A DNA stretch of 64,000 nt from Methylacidiphilum caldifontis (GCF_017310505.1 NZ_CP065957.1:248001-312000), one strand, 5' to 3'; positions 1-8,633 are shown, counted from the stretch's first letter. Translations and numbers: made by a program. Notes: generated from the sequence alone by a model not told the origin.

Positions 1-302
1 TTATCTTGGCTAACATTCTCCATTCGGAAGGTGAAAAAAAGTCTCGAGTGCTTTTAAAGAAATTTTCGGAACTAACAACTTCTACCAGTCAAATCGCTAT
101 TATTGAATTTCTACCTAATCGACAAAGAACTTCTCCAGTGGAAGCTATCCTTTTTGGTCTTCGAATGCTTATCAATACAACAGAAGGAGGAATTTATTCT
201 GCCGAGGAATTCGAAGAATGGCTCAAAGAGGTTGGATTTAGCAAAATCTCTTACCATGATATCGGCTCTCATTCCCCTCTTCTCTTAGCATCAAAAAACT
301 AG
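1..302 (+). CDS. O-methyltransferase, C-terminal part (cut by window start)
   Basis: The reading frame is open from the first base and ends with TAG, so only the last ~100 residues are visible. They read as the end of a class I SAM-dependent O-methyltransferase of the hydroxyneurosporene/multi-substrate type: an 'NILH' segment after the lost SAM-binding core, a strand 'IAIIEFLP', a 'LFGLRMLINTTEGG' stretch and the closing 'EFEEWLKEVGF' helix. The true start is upstream; the TTG at position 6 is internal. The substrate cannot be inferred. Confidence 0.6.
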   Translation, partial: ILANILHSEGEKKSRVLLKKFSELTTSTSQIAIIEFLPNRQRTSPVEAILFGLRMLINTTEGGIYSAEEFEEWLKEVGFSKISYHDIGSHSPLLLASKN

Positions 303-334
303 GGGAAAAAAATTCTTATCAAAATAAAAAACCT

Positions 335-1754
335 TTAATACCACCATTGCCAAGAAACATTAAACATCCAGTTCATTCCATATTGAATCCCATTCCATGA
401 CTGATAAACAGGTTTAACAACCTGTGCAGTCAGAAAATTACCTTGAAAAGCACTTTCTGGATTAACACCCACTTTCTCAAAACCCTCTTTGGCAAAACCG
501 GGCATTCTCATATTAATCCCTAGGGCTGCACCCGCCCACTCTCCTCCTGTCCAAGCCGCAACAATATCAGGCATCGCAATAAAAGGAGCTGTTCGAATCG
601 AAAGTTCGTTTACAGGATTTGCACCATGGATTCCGCCTTGGTAAAAACCGACCCCACTAAAATTCAGTGAAGCCCAATCGGTGAAATTGTACGAAATCCA
701 ACCGTTACCCAAAAAAGAATTACCCCAAGCATATCCTTGAGAATTTGTGCCTACGGGAACTGTAGTATATCCTTGGACTCCCCAACCTAAATGCCGGTCT
801 TCGCTTTGGCCTAAGTAAGTTAGCGCTCCAATAAAAGCCGGAACTCCTAAACCCAACTGCATATCATAGGGGTAAACCCGATGCCCGGCCATGTCAGGCA
901 TAGTTTCATCGATGGAGCCCGTTGGGACGGAAAATCCGATATTCACCTGGAGTCGGTGTCTATGGAAGTCTAAAAGCTTGTAGATCCACTGAAAATTAAC
1001 ATCTCCCAGGCCCACAGCCTGCATAGACATCCTGCTCCCCGGTGACATGGGTTGCAGAGGTAAACCTCCCATCCCACCCATTCCACCCCCATCCCCATGC
1101 CTCCACCCATTCCGTGTGTCATATATCCACCCATAGGCAATCCAACCATATCCATCTGTTTATTCCATATGGGAAACATCGCCATGAACGTCAGATTGTC
1201 AGTGAGGCCCATCATCAGCATCGGCATATACTGTTCCATGAACATGGTCACATTTCCCATGGCAATAGGTTTTCCTGCATATCTAATAGCTTCTAGACCT
1301 GTTAGATTCATGGCAGAGCTACCCTGAAAATAATCTGGTCCCATATTCATATACATCCACCAAAACCCGATCATTGGTTGATATTTCCTATGCATGTGAG
1401 CTGTACCCATAAGCCCTGCAGGAGCGTCGCTGGCGGCAATCTTATCTGACCAAACTTCAGAAGAATCCAGATCTACTTTACTATTTTCCCAAGGCAATAA
1501 CAAAGAAGGCTCTCTGCCCAAAACCAAGGTTTCTTGGGCTACCGAAGTCGGAACAGGTTTTGTATCTAGTGGTTGATCTTTTTTATTAGACAATCTATTA
1601 AGCAGAGCATTTGAAGAGAGGTTCTCTAAATCTTGATTTTGTTCAGTATTATTTAATACTACCCCATCGGAGAAATTATATCCCGAATAGCTCTTTTCCA
1701 TAAAGCACGAAGAAAAAAAACAAAAGGAACAGAATATAAAAAGCTCTTTCTCAT
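335..1754 (-). pseudogene. Met-rich outer-membrane barrel protein, frameshifted (two homopolymer breaks)
   Basis: Two overlapping minus-strand frames (970-1701 and 335-1081) encode one protein. The first carries a Met/Gly-rich region ('MEQYMPMLMMG', 'LTFMAMFPIW', 'HGMGGGMGMG'). The second carries barrel strands with 'NIGFSVPTGSIDE' and 'YPYDMQLGLG'. The pattern is that of outer-membrane 'transporter' proteins of the phenol-degradation MetA-like family, often found with copper genes; that link is family knowledge, not shown here. One extra G in the G5 run at 1086-1090 rejoins the halves through a Gly-Met linker. One extra T in the run complementary to 1713-1720 would add a hydrophobic N-terminus starting at 1754 (M-R-K-S-F-L-Y-S). 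Either the gene is broken or phase-variable, or the sequence has homopolymer undercalls. It ends in the W-Q-W-W-Y typical of a barrel C-terminus. Confidence 0.65.
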
Positions 1755-2358
1755 TTTAAATATAGTGGGTTTACAGAAGATGGGAGGGCAAAGAACTGAA
1801 ATTTATTTCAAAAATTTTTGAATCGCTTCTATTTCTGGATCAACTTGGATCTGTTAAGGAGATCATATTTAAGAAAAAATTTTTTCTTCCAGATAAATAA
1901 AAGCTCGCAATCCGTGGTAGATAGCATCATGAAGAGAATTTTTTTTCTGCCTTCAATAAGACAAACCCGTAACGAAGATTGATCCAATCCTCTTTTAAAT
2001 CATCTTTTAAAGCTTCTTATAAGGGTTTGCCGTTCTTCCCAGAGTTGGGGTTTTCAAAAGGCAAAACCCTACAAAACTAAACAATGATTTCTTTAACAAT
2101 GTAAAAATATCTTCCGTGGCTCTCTTCAAACCTTCTATCAAGTTCATTAAAAATCAGTAGGATGAATCTATGGAAAAGAGAGAAAAAAATCTTAGACAGC
2201 AAAAAACTTTGGATCCCTTACTTTTTTCTAACTATGACTGACCTGCCCTAAAGATTGATTTAGAAAAAAAGAAGCATAAATAATGATGAGATCAGCGGAA
2301 GCTTGATTTCTCAAATGCCATCACTTATTTGAACAAAAAAAGGGCGTTGTAAGAAGTG
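1755..2358. other. Intergenic region with a stem-loop; no supported gene
   Basis: About 600 AT-rich bases contain no convincing ORF. A near-perfect inverted repeat, AGGGTTTGCC (2022-2031) with GGCAAAACCCT (2060-2070), could fold into a stem with one bulged base and a 28-base loop. On the minus strand near 1800-1950 a fragment reading 'HDAIYHGLRAF...' and then 'DPEIEAIQKFLK' with internal stops looks like a decayed small protein, which I cannot name. Confidence 0.35.
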
Positions 2359-3807
2359 TTAAAAATTTTGCTTTATAAATTCAATACCCCGTCTGCATAT
2401 TTCTTTTCCATACTCCGTCCACAATCCTGATCCCCAGTATCGAAAACAGCTTGTTTGGCTGACTAAAAGATAAAACAAGGCCTGCTTGTACCTCGGATCT
2501 AAAGAAGAGAGCCCTTTTCCTAAAACTTTTTCATAAAAAAGCCGACTCAATTGTGCCATGGGGCCAAGCAGCTCTCCATAGCCCCTTACCCATGAAATGT
2601 TGTTTGTCCAACTCCCTCCTTCCATGGAAAATCGGGGATTTTCTTTCCGTACTTTTTCAATCGTTTCAGTAAGCTTTTGAGTCCCACTGCCTGGCTCAAA
2701 GAACTGAAAAAGAACATGCTGAAAAATGGGTTGAATAGGGGGAAAATCTTCTTCTTTTATACCTGCTGCCTTTAGATAAGCTAAATATTCAGAGACATTC
2801 AAAAGAGGGAAAGGACTATCAGAACAGTTTCTAACTACTTCGAAATATTTAGGAGGAAATTCATTCATCATTACCCCACCGTTCTCCCCATCAGCAATCT
2901 GGGTAACTAATGGGGGAATAGATCGACCACAACATTCCATCCGATTAAGCCCTCGCGCCTCATACCAAGGCTGCATCTGTCCCACAAGTTTGGTATCTGA
3001 ACCCTGTGTTTTAATGATGGCTATAATTTCTGCTTTTTCTCCTTGGGAGTTTACACAAACAAGCCGGTGGGGTATATGTTTAAAAGATAAAGGTTTACCA
3101 TCGAGTTGTTCTACGGTATGTTCCTGGACTAAAACCCACTCATAACCGCAATCCCGCAAAGTCTTGACAAAATGGTAAGCCACGTCAGGATGGTTAGGAA
3201 GAGCCATTTCGGGTGGAGAAAATCCCCTTATTCTTGAGAGAGCTTCAATACCAAAAAGAGAAGCAAAATGATGTTGCCATGCCTGAACATGCAAACGGAA
3301 ATCCTGGATAGGGGTCGAAGGTGCAACGGGATGGCCCCAAGCTGTTCCCAGAAACTCTACACACTGTTTACATAAAGGATCGTTAGCCAGCTTATTAAGG
3401 CTATCTAAGATATCCCCGCTTGACATCAGCTCAAATCCAAAAAGCAATGTCCCTGAATAATCAAGCATAACCCGAGGCTTTTTAGATTCAGCCAAAAGCT
3501 CAGGAATAAATTGCCCCATACGCTTATAACACCATTGAAAAACTGGAGCATTATGATTATCACCTTCACCCAAATGCTCGAACATATATTGAAGATTGCT
3601 GATGATTCGAGCCGACTGCAGATCAACACCTCCGGCAGGAATCAAAGGCTGATGCATATGAAGGGCTATTGAAGCTCCACTTTTTATTCGTCCAAAATCT
3701 ATGCCTGTAGTTTCCCAATTGATCGATTCTTTTTTTTGAATGGCTTCTTTAATCTCCTCTTCTCTGCCACAGATATTGGGAAGATGATCAAGAAAAAAGT
3801 TGGGCAT
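2359..3807 (-). CDS. Glycoside hydrolase family 57 protein
   Basis: This is a 482-residue cytoplasmic protein with GH57 hallmarks: the region-1 motif H-M-H-Q-P at residues 50-54, a 'GTAWGHP' block (~154-160), 'GFSPPEMALP' with the probable catalytic nucleophile Glu200, and 'IADGENGG' with the probable acid/base Asp306. GH57 enzymes act on alpha-glucans (amylase, glucanotransferase, branching or galactosidase activities). The exact activity here cannot be read from the sequence. It is shorter than GH57 branching enzymes and resembles the uncharacterised forms of cyanobacteria and other bacteria. A role in glycogen turnover is an inference. It stands alone and starts with ATG. Confidence 0.85.
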   Translation of the reverse strand: MPNFFLDHLPNICGREEEIKEAIQKKESINWETTGIDFGRIKSGASIALHMHQPLIPAGGVDLQSARIISNLQYMFEHLGEGDNHNAPVFQWCYKRMGQFIPELLAESKKPRVMLDYSGTLLFGFELMSSGDILDSLNKLANDPLCKQCVEFLGTAWGHPVAPSTPIQDFRLHVQAWQHHFASLFGIEALSRIRGFSPPEMALPNHPDVAYHFVKTLRDCGYEWVLVQEHTVEQLDGKPLSFKHIPHRLVCVNSQGEKAEIIAIIKTQGSDTKLVGQMQPWYEARGLNRMECCGRSIPPLVTQIADGENGGVMMNEFPPKYFEVVRNCSDSPFPLLNVSEYLAYLKAAGIKEEDFPPIQPIFQHVLFQFFEPGSGTQKLTETIEKVRKENPRFSMEGGSWTNNISWVRGYGELLGPMAQLSRLFYEKVLGKGLSSLDPRYKQALFYLLVSQTSCFRYWGSGLWTEYGKEICRRGIEFIKQNF

Positions 3808-3928
3808 AAGTTTTTCCTTTTATTATTTTTAACTTTGGATGACCTGACATTTCAAATTCAACATCCGCATCCTTTCAAGTTAAAAGAGTTTTTCTTTATA
3901 ACAAATCAACCGTTCCATCAGACTTAAT

Positions 3929-4080
3929 CATTCCTGCTCATACAGGAACGAGGCTGACTTCATCGAGGCAGTTTCATGCATTTCTAGCAAACTGTGCTAG
4001 AGCCTTCTTTTCCACAGGTTTCACATCCGGCAGAACTCGCCGAAAGGCCGTTTGGAGTGGTCAGGTCATGGACCCGAAGA
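3929..4080 (-). mobile_element. Possible decayed IS200/IS605 right end and transposase tail
   Basis: This stretch is richer in GC than its flanks. On the minus strand it reads a broken tail with a C-E-T-C-G-K-like Cys pair, then a hairpin of the IS605 right-end kind: CATTCCTG (3929-3936), loop, CAGGAACG (3943-3950). A second perfect hairpin CTAGCA/TGCTAG lies at 3984-4000. No intact ORF remains. The assignment rests only on similarity in style to the clearer elements at 35.0-36.8 and 54.1-54.4 kb. Confidence 0.3.
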
Positions 4081-4146
4081 CTGGACATGTTCAAATTTTA
4101 TAGTAACGCACAACTCTGCGCAACTCTTTAACCAATAATCAAAGCT
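4081..4146 (+). repeat. Dispersed ~65-bp repeat, copy 1
   Basis: It begins CTGGACATG and ends GCAACTCTTT-A-ACCAA-TAAT-CAAAGCT. It matches positions 37045-37109 at both ends, with a diverged middle. Both copies sit at the edge of GC-rich transposon-like debris and shortly before a plus-strand gene. On the minus strand copy 2 reads an open 'ALIVGQRVADRYGFN' segment, so the repeat may be a remnant of a mobile-element gene. Confidence 0.5.
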
Positions 4147-4217
4147 CTTTTTCTTTTTATACAAAAAGTAAAACTTCATGTGTTTTATAAGTTACTGGTA
4201 TTCTCGTACTTACAACA

Positions 4218-4233
4218 TGGCATACTTTTTGCT
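4218..4233 (+). promoter_or_regulatory. Sigma-54 (-24/-12) promoter of tonB
   Basis: TGGCAT-ACTTT-TTGCT matches the RpoN consensus TGGCAC-N5-TTGCW, with the invariant GG and GC separated by ten bases. The predicted transcript start is near 4244, one to four bases before the two possible tonB ATG codons (4245 and 4248), so the message would be essentially leaderless. Three more sites of the same type occur in this window before nitrogen genes. Confidence 0.75.
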
Positions 4234-4244
4234 TTATATTTATA

Positions 4245-4943
4245 ATGATGGGAAAAATCGTTTATCAAATCGCCTGCTCCTTATCTAGAGACAAGCTTAT
4301 TTTTGGCATTTGTCTTTTTCTTGCTGCCAGTGTTCATGGGTTAATCGCCTTAGTCTCTCTTTCTCATAAAGATATAGCGGAAAAAACAGAAGGTCTATAT
4401 TCTACTCAAAGTGATTCTTCTTCTTTTGTTGATCTTGTCAGTGCTCCAGAATCTCCTTTTTTGACTTCCCCCTTATTGAAAAATGAAGAGCCAAAGATTT
4501 CCCTCCCTTCCCCCTCCATGCCTCAGAATCATACTGCTCCACTAACTCTAAATAAAACTCAAATTATTCAGAAAAAACAAGGGATACATTCCGAAGCTAA
4601 AGGTAACACACCCTGTTTAGCTCGGAAGGACTATAAAGAATACAATTTATCGACAAGCTTTCTTTCTCCTCCCCCCTATCCTTATGAAGCCAGACTCCAC
4701 CACATGGAAGGGACAGTTGTGATCATGCTCGATATTCGCCAAGGGAAGATCGTTTCTTCGAGGATTGTCCGTTCTTCCGGCCATAGCCTGCTTGATATTA
4801 CTGCCAAGCATTGGATCGATACCCATTGGAAATTTCCTTCGCATATAAGCCGAACTGTAATAGAATCTATTACTTTTGAACTTGAAAATTCTTCTCCACC
4901 TATTAATGAGAAATATTATCAAGCCAGTTATCTTCCTAGATAA
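4245..4943 (+). CDS. tonB: TonB-family energy transducer
   Basis: This 232-residue protein has TonB architecture. A short cytoplasmic N-terminus is followed by a membrane anchor (~residues 18-38, 'LIFGICLFLAASVHGLIALV'), a Pro/Ser-rich periplasmic spacer and a C-terminal TonB domain (~142-215). The domain has the conserved 'PPPYPYEAR' entry, 'GTVVIMLDI' and 'SSGHSLLDITAKHWI' with a following 'W-K-F-P'. TonB couples the inner-membrane proton gradient (with ExbB-ExbD, not in this window) to outer-membrane receptors. It is led by a sigma-54-type promoter and followed by two secreted proteins. Its likely client, by regulation, is the receptor of the nitrate operon at 16.4 kb; this is inference. 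Confidence 0.8.
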   Translation: MMGKIVYQIACSLSRDKLIFGICLFLAASVHGLIALVSLSHKDIAEKTEGLYSTQSDSSSFVDLVSAPESPFLTSPLLKNEEPKISLPSPSMPQNHTAPLTLNKTQIIQKKQGIHSEAKGNTPCLARKDYKEYNLSTSFLSPPPYPYEARLHHMEGTVVIMLDIRQGKIVSSRIVRSSGHSLLDITAKHWIDTHWKFPSHISRTVIESITFELENSSPPINEKYYQASYLPR

Positions 4944-5039
4944 AGAAATATTTTAGCTCTTTTTACTTTTCTTACAGTTTATATCTTTATTTTCTTATTG
5001 ATCAGCATCCTTTTTTCAATTATTGACCTATTCATTTAC

Positions 5040-5633
5040 ATGTCTTGGTTATTAAACTTACAGCTAGCAAGGCTTATCTTCCTTCTGCTCTTTTTTCTTT
5101 TATTACCTTGTTTTTTCTTTTTTAACTTAAACCAGCGGGCTGTTGCAGCACCCTTAAAAGAAAAAATGGGTTCTCTGGCTGAAAAAGAAACTACAAAATC
5201 AACTGAACCCGATAGAATGCTTCTGAAGGTCCAAAGACTTCGTTCTAAAGCAATTCAAAAAAAAGGGATCTGCCCTTCAAATCTTTGGGTCTACGGGAAA
5301 TTTGAAGCTCAAGATAGTCCTAAAGATGGACTAATCGTCTGTCTTATAGCTGGGGATCGGACAAAAAAGATTGTCGGCTCTTCAGGAATGGCGGTGGGAG
5401 CAGGGATCATATTTTGGCCTCTAATCGCTGTTCCCGCTTTTTTTAGCAGTCAACACCTAGATCATGTTATTTTTATTAACCACACCCATTGTCCTCCGAT
5501 TAAAAAAAAATCCCTTCTTTACATTTCACCTTCCTCTCCCGCAAAAGTTCTTGTCAACATGAAAACCGATGTCGGTTATCACTTGATGGAACTTGAACTC
5601 GTTTCTCCACCAGCGGTGATGTCAATGGACTAA
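5040..5633 (+). CDS. Secreted or membrane-anchored protein of unknown function
   Basis: I place the start at ATG 5040 (M-S-W-L-L-N) rather than the TTG at 4998, because it puts a strongly hydrophobic export segment (~residues 10-30, ending A-V-A-A-P) at the N-terminus. The mature part has a 'NLWVYGKFEAQD' block, a Gly-rich hydrophobic stretch ('GSSGMAVGAGIIFWPLIAVP'), an 'HTHC' sequence and a final 'SPAKVLVNM...LMELELVSPP'. The 'LW-YG' and 'PAKV...PP' blocks recur in the next gene, so the two appear paralogous. It lies 96 bases after tonB and 3 before the next gene, probably in one transcript. No known family was recognised. Confidence 0.65.
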   Translation: MSWLLNLQLARLIFLLLFFLLLPCFFFFNLNQRAVAAPLKEKMGSLAEKETTKSTEPDRMLLKVQRLRSKAIQKKGICPSNLWVYGKFEAQDSPKDGLIVCLIAGDRTKKIVGSSGMAVGAGIIFWPLIAVPAFFSSQHLDHVIFINHTHCPPIKKKSLLYISPSSPAKVLVNMKTDVGYHLMELELVSPPAVMSMD

Positions 5634-5636
5634 ATC

Positions 5637-6155
5637 ATGAAAAAAAGTCTTTTTTTTCTCTTGGGACTCTTCTTTTCTATGACTCTATGTTATTCTCTGG
5701 CTTCAGAAGCCTCTACAACGCTTAAAGAATATAAAAAATTAGGCTTTAGCAAAGAAAACTCACATTTAGTTCCTATTGAAGAAGTCCCTAAGTTAGCAAA
5801 CATACAAGGAGAGCTTCGAGAAAATCTCTGGTCTTATGGAGAACTTTCTTTTAAAGCAATTATCGCTCCTGAAGTCATTGAGGCCACACCGATTCACTCG
5901 AGTTTGGCTGATATTGAACCTCCTCCCAAAGACCAATCGAAAAAAGCTTCACAACAGTCAAAAACCTTTGTTTTGATCGTTAGTCCCAAAAAATCACTGA
6001 GCCAGCTTATAAAAAAAGCGCCAAAGATTTTCTCTATCTCTGCTACAACACCTGCAAAAGTTGCCGCTATTGCCCAAACTTTAGATAAAAATTTTATAAT
6101 TACTCTGGTCACGATCGAACCTCCTCATATTCCCTTAAGGCTAAGGCCACCTTGA
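5637..6155 (+). CDS. Secreted protein, paralogue of the preceding gene
   Basis: This 172-residue protein has a clear signal peptide (M-K-K-S then a hydrophobic core to about residue 23, cleavage near A-S-E-A). It shares with its upstream neighbour the motifs 'NLWSYGEL' and 'ISATTPAKV' and the 'ITLVTIEPP' ending, but lacks the internal hydrophobic segment. The function is unknown. Its place behind a TonB gene suggests an envelope role, perhaps as a periplasmic partner of TonB-dependent uptake. The spacing suggests translational coupling. Confidence 0.65.
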   Translation: MKKSLFFLLGLFFSMTLCYSLASEASTTLKEYKKLGFSKENSHLVPIEEVPKLANIQGELRENLWSYGELSFKAIIAPEVIEATPIHSSLADIEPPPKDQSKKASQQSKTFVLIVSPKKSLSQLIKKAPKIFSISATTPAKVAAIAQTLDKNFIITLVTIEPPHIPLRLRPP

Positions 6156-6742
6156 GGTTGAAGCCAAAGGGTTCTAAAGGAGCTATTGTTTTCCTCACCC
6201 GTGCTGTTCCCTTCCACTTTTATCTTTTCAGCCTCTCAGAAGGGGCTATCCCTCTTCTAGGGGCGACTGGCTAAAGCAACCTTAAAAGCGCATCAGAGAT
6301 CAACCAAGGCTTTCCTTCCTCCTCTTTTGTCGCTTGCTTTATCCACCTTATCGTTTATCCCTTCCGGATATTCTTCCGTGGACGCCGTGGACCCGGCTGA
6401 AGGAGATTCTGCTCGAGAGGTTTTGCCGCAAGTGCGGGACACCGCCCGATTGGGAACCCGGCTCAAGGTACTGTTCCGGGGCGGACGACTCCAGGTACCA
6501 GACTACCGTAGCAGATGGAGGCGAAGCGGGAGCGCCAAATGGCACCACCGTGGCAGCGTCGGCGGAGAACCCGCCGCCGATGCGTTGTGAACATGCCGGT
6601 TAACCGGAGAACGAAACGGCCAAGGCAATCCAGGGATTTACCATGAGTAAAACCATGGCAAAAAAGACGCGCTCAGACAAGCGTGAGCATGTTTAAGAAT
6701 GTTTTGAGGAACAGAAGGAACCTTTTAAAACATCTAGAATAT
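6156..6742. other. Gene-free region with a GC-rich relic (about 6360-6660)
   Basis: Composition changes sharply to GC-rich between about 6360 and 6640 and returns to AT-rich on both sides. One plus-strand frame here (6334-6603) encodes a Cys-containing stretch ('RFCRKCGTPPDWEPG') with no recognised family and poor coding character. Several hairpins occur: GGCGG-AGAAC-CCGCC near 6564, the perfect palindrome CCGGTTAACCGG near 6597-6608, and GCTCA/TGAGC near 6672. I read it as a remnant of a GC-rich mobile element, perhaps of the IS605 type seen elsewhere, but could not prove it. Confidence 0.4.
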
Positions 6743-7579
6743 CTATTTTTTATAAGTCAACACTCTACCCCATGTGCTTTTCGTTCCCCAAAGCCCAGAT
6801 CTTAGACATTCCAACTGCACGATCTGGCTATGGTCAACAAAAAGATTAACCTCTGGGCCATAATCCTTGACATACCAGGAAAAGACTTCCGGATCAGCCG
6901 CTTCAAACATGAGGGTTTCTAGCCCTAGTTGATCAATAAATTGCGCGACCACTTCTCTTCTCCATGGACTGACGTTTTCGGTTATTCCTTCTGATTCAAT
7001 CATAATGAGATAAGCCCCCGCTTCCAGAAGTCTTTTAGCTTGTTTTATTGCCCACTGTGGACTTTTTGTGCCTTCAGCAGCTAGCTCTTCGGATTTTGTT
7101 GCTCCTCCAGCTCCAAATTGGATACCCACTTCAGGTTTTGCTTTTAAACCCGCCTTTTGGACCTTTTCCACAAGCCGCAAAATATCGTCAAAAGGAATCG
7201 TAATAAAGCCGGCAGAAACTTCGATGATATCAAACCCTACTCTTTTGCATTCTTCAATGTATTTGTCTACCATATCTGGACCATAGGTCAGCACCCTTTC
7301 AATGAATCCTCCTGTAGAAACCCAAACGTTATAGGTATGGCAAAGGCTAATGATTTCTTTGAGAGCTCTTTTGGGCATGAGTGCAAAAGAACCGCCTGCA
7401 AACTTAAGGATGTCGATGTAGCTTCCAACCGTTTCAAGAATGTCTTCCAAGTAATGGATACCTAAAGGGGTATAATAAGGACCTCGGATTTCGGTAATCC
7501 CTACTCTTCTAGGCTTGGGTTTTCTTTCATTGAGAGGAATAAAACCAAAAGCACGTTCATTTTTTTGTTCGTCATTCAT
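6743..7579 (-). CDS. comA: Phosphosulfolactate synthase-like protein (ComA family)
   Basis: This 278-residue protein fits the ComA/HSA32 family. It has 'RGPYY' near the N-terminus, 'DILKFAGGSFALMP' (~57-70), 'STGGFIERVL', 'GFDIIEVSAGF', 'KPEVGIQFGAGGA' and 'LIMIESEGITENV', all barrel-strand ends of this TIM-barrel group. ComA adds sulfite to phosphoenolpyruvate to give phosphosulfolactate, the first step of one coenzyme M/sulfolactate route. No comB or comC lies nearby, so the real product in this organism is open. The LysR gene lies 78 bases upstream on the same strand and could be cotranscribed. Confidence 0.8.
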   Translation of the reverse strand: MNDEQKNERAFGFIPLNERKPKPRRVGITEIRGPYYTPLGIHYLEDILETVGSYIDILKFAGGSFALMPKRALKEIISLCHTYNVWVSTGGFIERVLTYGPDMVDKYIEECKRVGFDIIEVSAGFITIPFDDILRLVEKVQKAGLKAKPEVGIQFGAGGATKSEELAAEGTKSPQWAIKQAKRLLEAGAYLIMIESEGITENVSPWRREVVAQFIDQLGLETLMFEAADPEVFSWYVKDYGPEVNLFVDHSQIVQLECLRSGLWGTKSTWGRVLTYKK

Positions 7580-7657
7580 GAATTGCCCCTTTATCTTTTT
7601 AGTTTTTCTTAATTAAACTTCTCCTTTTTTAAAGCGCATTCCAAAAAAAAGAGAACT

Positions 7658-8569
7658 TTAGTTTATTTTCTTTGGAATAATCATCTTACAGAGCTCCAAA
7701 AAAGTATTCTCCAAAAGGCTAAGTTTTCTGCCTAGCCTATAGGCAAAAACCCATTTTCGGGTTATCGGCTCAGGAATCAAAGGAAGATTGATAAGTTTGC
7801 CTTTCTTCAGTTCTTCCTTAACAATCCAATTGGGAAGAACACCAATGCCTAGACCCATCTTAACCATTTCCTTAATCGCTGCGGTTTCGGCAAGCTCCAC
7901 GAAACTTTTTGGATAGAGGGATGACTCAGCAAAAGCCCTTTGAAGTATATGGAAAGTTGTATCATTCTTTGTTTTTATAAGGTAATGGGCCTGCTCAATC
8001 TCTTTTCTAGAAATTTCTTTTTTTCGTGTCCAGGGATGAAAGGAATTAACCAAAAAAAGGAGGTTATCCATCGAAAGTTCAATCATAGCTAGGCTTTCTA
8101 GGAAAGAGAGAGGTTTGATTGTAATCGCAAAGTCTACCTTTTTTTGATCAACCAGCTCTAAGGCAAGAGGGGAATCAGCTGGTTCGATAGCAAAAAGACA
8201 ATCGGGAAAACTTTCCTGAAATTCTCTATAAAGCTGAGGCACAAAATATTGGCAACTTAATGAACTTGTAGCAAAGACAATTTTTTTTGGCCCTTCCCGC
8301 TTCAAATTTTCGATGTCGATCCTAGCTTTTTCCATTCCCGCCAGTATTTCTTGAGCATAGCCTAAGAATTCCCTTCCAATAGTCGTAAGGGAGGGGTTCT
8401 TTCCCTCCCTGTCAAAAAGCCTGCAACCTATTTCCTCCTCAAGAGATTGAATCGATCGACTTATAGCCGGCTGACTCATATGCAAAGATTTCGCTGCTTT
8501 AGAGAAACTCTCGGATTGAGCAGCAATAACAAAAATATAGAGTAGGCGGCTGTCCAACGGATGATTCAT
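7658..8569 (-). CDS. LysR-family transcriptional regulator
   Basis: This 303-residue protein has an N-terminal winged helix-turn-helix (~residues 5-64: 'LYIFVIAAQSESFSKAAKSLHMSQPAISRSIQSLEEEIGCRLFDR' spans the motif) and the usual two-lobed effector domain (~90-295). Length and layout are standard. It is divergent from the NasS-like gene, with a 125-base shared promoter region holding a sigma-54-type site, so it may regulate nitrate assimilation, the downstream comA-like gene, or itself. Some LysR proteins (Cbl, NAC, CysB) act on nitrogen or sulfur genes, but the effector cannot be read from the sequence. Confidence 0.85.
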   Translation of the reverse strand: MNHPLDSRLLYIFVIAAQSESFSKAAKSLHMSQPAISRSIQSLEEEIGCRLFDREGKNPSLTTIGREFLGYAQEILAGMEKARIDIENLKREGPKKIVFATSSLSCQYFVPQLYREFQESFPDCLFAIEPADSPLALELVDQKKVDFAITIKPLSFLESLAMIELSMDNLLFLVNSFHPWTRKKEISRKEIEQAHYLIKTKNDTTFHILQRAFAESSLYPKSFVELAETAAIKEMVKMGLGIGVLPNWIVKEELKKGKLINLPLIPEPITRKWVFAYRLGRKLSLLENTFLELCKMIIPKKIN

Positions 8570-8633
8570 ACATTTTTATTATATGTTTTATTCAAATTAT
8601 AAATATCATGCAATAATAATCTGAAAAATCTTT

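Noticed and set aside
1042-1327. Plus-strand ORFs opposite the Met-rich outer-membrane gene
   Set aside because: They are antisense shadows: His/Pro-rich translations of the Met/Gly codons on the other strand.
6538-6553. Sigma-54-like TGGCAC-N5-TGGC in the GC-rich island
   Set aside because: The -12 element is wrong (GGC instead of TTGC) and no gene start follows; GC-rich sequence gives such matches by chance.
6327-6603. Three overlapping ORFs in the GC-rich island as real genes
   Set aside because: All frames are open because of high GC, none has a ribosome site or recognisable domain, and the 'CRKCG' stretch alone is too little.
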